DNA of 14,887 nucleotides from Candidatus Culexmicrobium profundum (lineage in GTDB: Archaea > Thermoproteota > Methanomethylicia > Culexarchaeales > Culexmicrobiaceae), in the NCBI GenBank assembly GCA_025061245.1, contig JANZKD010000029.1, positions 1-14,887 of the forward strand, in the 5' to 3' direction. The notes under the pieces were generated by a model. That model did not search any database and was not told the origin of the DNA. It saw only the letters and a list, made by a program, of their open reading frames with translations. Positions 12,980-14,887 of this stretch are shown here, piece by piece; the first letter of the stretch is position 1, and each line of letters opens with the position of its first letter. The translations under genes were made by a program, and so were the position numbers.

Positions 12980-13615
12980 ATGAAGATTGAAAGAATAAGA
13001 GAAGGAATAAAGGAAGAAGTAATCAGACATGGAAAAACAACTGTAAATTTAGGTTTAAAAATGATTGATGAAGCCAAAAGCGACTGTAATGCCTCACAAA
13101 AAATGATAAGATGGATTGAAGACGTCATAAAAATCATAGATGAAAAAATAATAGAAAATCAAATAAAAGCTAAGCGGGCTCTAGACCGTAATGAAGAGAA
13201 GTTAGCGCGAGAAATAGTCTACATAACAAAGATACTTGAAGTATTAAATCGCAAGCTAACAAACATTAAGGAAAAAATTAAAAACAGAGAGAAAAAAGTT
13301 CTCAAGACAATCAAGAAAATAGAAGTAAGCTCAGAAAAAATTGATGAATTAATTAAACAGGAAATTAACATAAACTCTCTAGGAAACATAATCAAACAAA
13401 TAAACGAAGAATATAGAAATTTACTTACACTTGAAAGATATGTAAAAGAGTTAAACAGAGCAATTAATATTGGAAGAAACTTAATTGAAAAAACTCGAAC
13501 AATCATTGAAGAGGGAATCACATCCGAAGAAATTAAAGACATAGTTAAATTTATTGGTGAAGAGGAAATTCAAAAAATAGTCAATGAAACTATAAGGCAT
13601 TTAAAGAGAATTTAA
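12980..13615 (+). CDS. Unrecognised all-helical, coiled-coil protein
   Basis: A 211-residue protein, not assigned to a family. It is almost entirely charged helix rich in Lys, Glu and Ile, with no Trp beyond one, one Cys, few Gly, no Pro, no signal peptide and no membrane segment. Heptad-like runs cover about 35-120 and 130-180. Its plan of a basic N-terminal half, a long helical hairpin around 50-105 (K-A-K-R-A-L-D-R-N-E-E-K-L-A-R-E) and a final separate helix (G-I-T-S-E-E-I-K-D-I-V, then R-H-L-K-R-I) is loosely like ESCRT-III/CdvB proteins. That resemblance could be composition alone. ATG at 12980 is fixed by GAGGG 6 bases upstream. Its TAA overlaps the stop of convergent sucD. Confidence 0.8.
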   Translation: MKIERIREGIKEEVIRHGKTTVNLGLKMIDEAKSDCNASQKMIRWIEDVIKIIDEKIIENQIKAKRALDRNEEKLAREIVYITKILEVLNRKLTNIKEKIKNREKKVLKTIKKIEVSSEKIDELIKQEININSLGNIIKQINEEYRNLLTLERYVKELNRAINIGRNLIEKTRTIIEEGITSEEIKDIVKFIGEEEIQKIVNETIRHLKRI

Positions 13616-14481
13616 AGTAGAAACTTAAGTAGCTCAGCTATTTCAGAAGGTTTCTTAGCAACAGGTACATTTGCCTTATTGAAAGCTTTAATCTTACTCT
13701 CTGCAGTACCAGCAGTTCCAGTTATTATCGCTCCAGCATGACCCATCCGCTTTCCTGGAGGAGCCGTTCTACCTGCAATGAAAGCTACAACAGGTTTAGG
13801 ATACTTTGTCTCAAGCATATACTTTGCAGTTCTCTCCTCTGCATCGCCACCTATTTCGCCAATTATCACTACCGCTTCTGTTTGAGGATCATTTCTGAAT
13901 AATTCTAGAATCTCTATGAAGTCAAGCCCTATGATAGGATCTCCACCAATTCCAATACATGTTGATTGACCAATATTTTCACGTGTAAGGCTCATGGCTA
14001 TTTCATATGTTAAAGTTCCACTCCTCGATACAATGCCAACCTTCCCTGATTTAAATACATGACCCGGCATAATTCCAACTTTACACTCGCCTGGTGTTAT
14101 TATTCCAGGTGTGTTAGGACCAATTATCCTCGCTCCATACTTCCTCGCTAAGGCAATCATTTTAACAGAATCATGCACTGGTACATGCTCAGTTATGACA
14201 ACTATATTTTTAATTCCAGAAAGTATAGCTTCTACTACAGCTTCAAAGGCAAAGGGTGCTGGAACAAATACAATTGAAGTATCAGCGTCATGATGACTTA
14301 AAGCCTCTAAAATAGTGTCATAAACAGGTATTCCATGAACTTCTTGACCACCCTTACCCGGTGTGACTCCGGCTACAATATTAGTACCATAATCCATCAT
14401 TAACTTTGTATGAAATCTCCCCTGTCTACCAGTTATACCTTGAACAATTACCCTAGTATTCCTATCAACTATGATTCCCAT
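13612..14481 (-). CDS. sucD: Succinyl-CoA synthetase (ADP-forming) alpha subunit
   Basis: A 289-residue alpha subunit interconverting succinyl-CoA and succinate with nucleotide phosphorylation in the citric acid cycle. The N-terminal CoA-binding Rossmann domain shows V-Q-G-I-T-G-R-Q-G-R-F-H-T (13-25) and G-P-N-T-P-G-I (121-127). The active-site segment R-M-G-H-A-G-A-I-I (245-253) contains His248, the residue phosphorylated in the reaction. Length is normal. ATG at 14481 follows sucC by 3 bases, and GGAGG inside the last sucC codons (14490-14494) supplies its Shine-Dalgarno. Nucleotide preference (ADP or GDP) cannot be read from the sequence. Confidence 0.95.
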   Translation of the reverse strand: MGIIVDRNTRVIVQGITGRQGRFHTKLMMDYGTNIVAGVTPGKGGQEVHGIPVYDTILEALSHHDADTSIVFVPAPFAFEAVVEAILSGIKNIVVITEHVPVHDSVKMIALARKYGARIIGPNTPGIITPGECKVGIMPGHVFKSGKVGIVSRSGTLTYEIAMSLTRENIGQSTCIGIGGDPIIGLDFIEILELFRNDPQTEAVVIIGEIGGDAEERTAKYMLETKYPKPVVAFIAGRTAPPGKRMGHAGAIITGTAGTAESKIKAFNKANVPVAKKPSEIAELLKFLL

Positions 14482-14484
14482 AAC

Positions 14485-14887
14485 TTACGCCTCCTTTGAA
14501 ATTTTAACTGCAAGGGAAGTTGCTTCCTCAATTGAAGTTAATGCAGGTATGCCTTCCTGCTTCAGAATTCTTCTCCCCTCATCCTCATTTGTTCCAACTA
14601 GACGTATAACTATTGGCTTCTGTATTGAGACAGATTTGAGTGCTGAAACAATTCCCTTAGCCACCACATCACATCGAGTTATCCCACCAAGTATATTCAC
14701 TAAAATAACCTTAACGCGAGGATGCTCTAACAAGATTTGTAGTGCCTTTGCTATAGCCGCCTCATTTGCTCCACCACCGACATCAAGGAAGTTGGCTGGC
14801 AATCCACCATGCATTTTAACTAAGTCAAGTGTAGCCATGACCAGTCCAGCACCATTCCCAATGATACCGATATCTCCATCAAGCTCA
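14485..14887 (-). CDS. sucC: Succinyl-CoA synthetase beta subunit, 5' part cut by window end
   Basis: C-terminal 133 residues only; the N-terminal ATP-grasp domain lies beyond the window. The frame is open to the last base and reads E-L-D-G-D-I-G-I-I-G-N-G-A-G-L-V-M-A-T-L, then G-G-L-P-A-N-F-L-D-V-G-G-G-A and V-N-I-L-G-G-I-T-R-C-D, all standard for the beta subunit's CoA-ligase domain. An apparent ATG at 14838 is internal to this conserved sequence and not the start. It pairs with the alpha subunit encoded 3 bases downstream, forming the usual two-gene operon. Confidence 0.95.
   Translation of the reverse strand, partial: ELDGDIGIIGNGAGLVMATLDLVKMHGGLPANFLDVGGGANEAAIAKALQILLEHPRVKVILVNILGGITRCDVVAKGIVSALKSVSIQKPIVIRLVGTNEDEGRRILKQEGIPALTSIEEATSLAVKISKEA

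Noticed and set aside
13219..13542. Minus-strand 107-residue hydrophobic frame opposite the helical protein.
   Set aside because: Its hydrophobic character is what the complement of Lys/Glu/Ile codons gives; no start signal supports it.

Overview
The window is an AT-rich, tightly packed stretch of archaeal chromosome. Archaeal or archaeal/eukaryotic families include TFB, a likely Rpo8 RNA polymerase subunit, SmAP3-type Lsm, archaeosine TGT, aCPSF2, ribosomal protein L40e, Fap7/AK6 and Nog1. Rpo8 and the two-domain SmAP3 point to the TACK side (Thermoproteota and relatives). This placement is inference; no rRNA is present. The fully G:C acceptor stem of the one tRNA, in an AT-rich genome, fits a thermophile.

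Layout. Positions 2-895 (+) hold an RNA 3'-phosphate cyclase, cut by the window start. It converges on a minus-strand pair, 2152-892: a small MJ1316-type RNA-end-recognition protein (DUF504), then a NOG1 GTPase. Divergent from that pair is a Fap7/AK6 kinase (2195-2806, +). Next is a minus-strand block, 7820-2789: a divergent TFB, a large secretion ATPase, two half-size TadB/TadC (GspF-like) membrane proteins and a tiny prepilin. This is a compact Tad-like pilus locus and the clearest accessory system here. A likely Rpo8 (8342-7968, -) is divergent from an SmAP3-tgtA pair (8424-10481, +). A PAC2-family protein (11215-10490, -) is divergent from aCPSF2 (11295-12563, +). Then come tRNA-Val(CAC) (-), L40e (-), an unrecognised all-helical protein (12980-13615, +), and sucC-sucD (-), with sucC cut by the window end.

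How the genes work together. Outside the pilus block and the succinyl-CoA synthetase pair, nearly everything concerns RNA ends, RNA modification, transcription or ribosome assembly. The pilus block is a single-direction unit opened by its own transcription-factor paralogue; its ATPase, TadB and TadC all appear to start with TTG. Convergent neighbours overlap or nearly abut at every junction (892-895, 2789-2806, 10482-10489, 12563/12564, 13612-13615), so there is almost no space for separate terminators.

I saw no CRISPR array, insertion sequence, integrase or long repeat.
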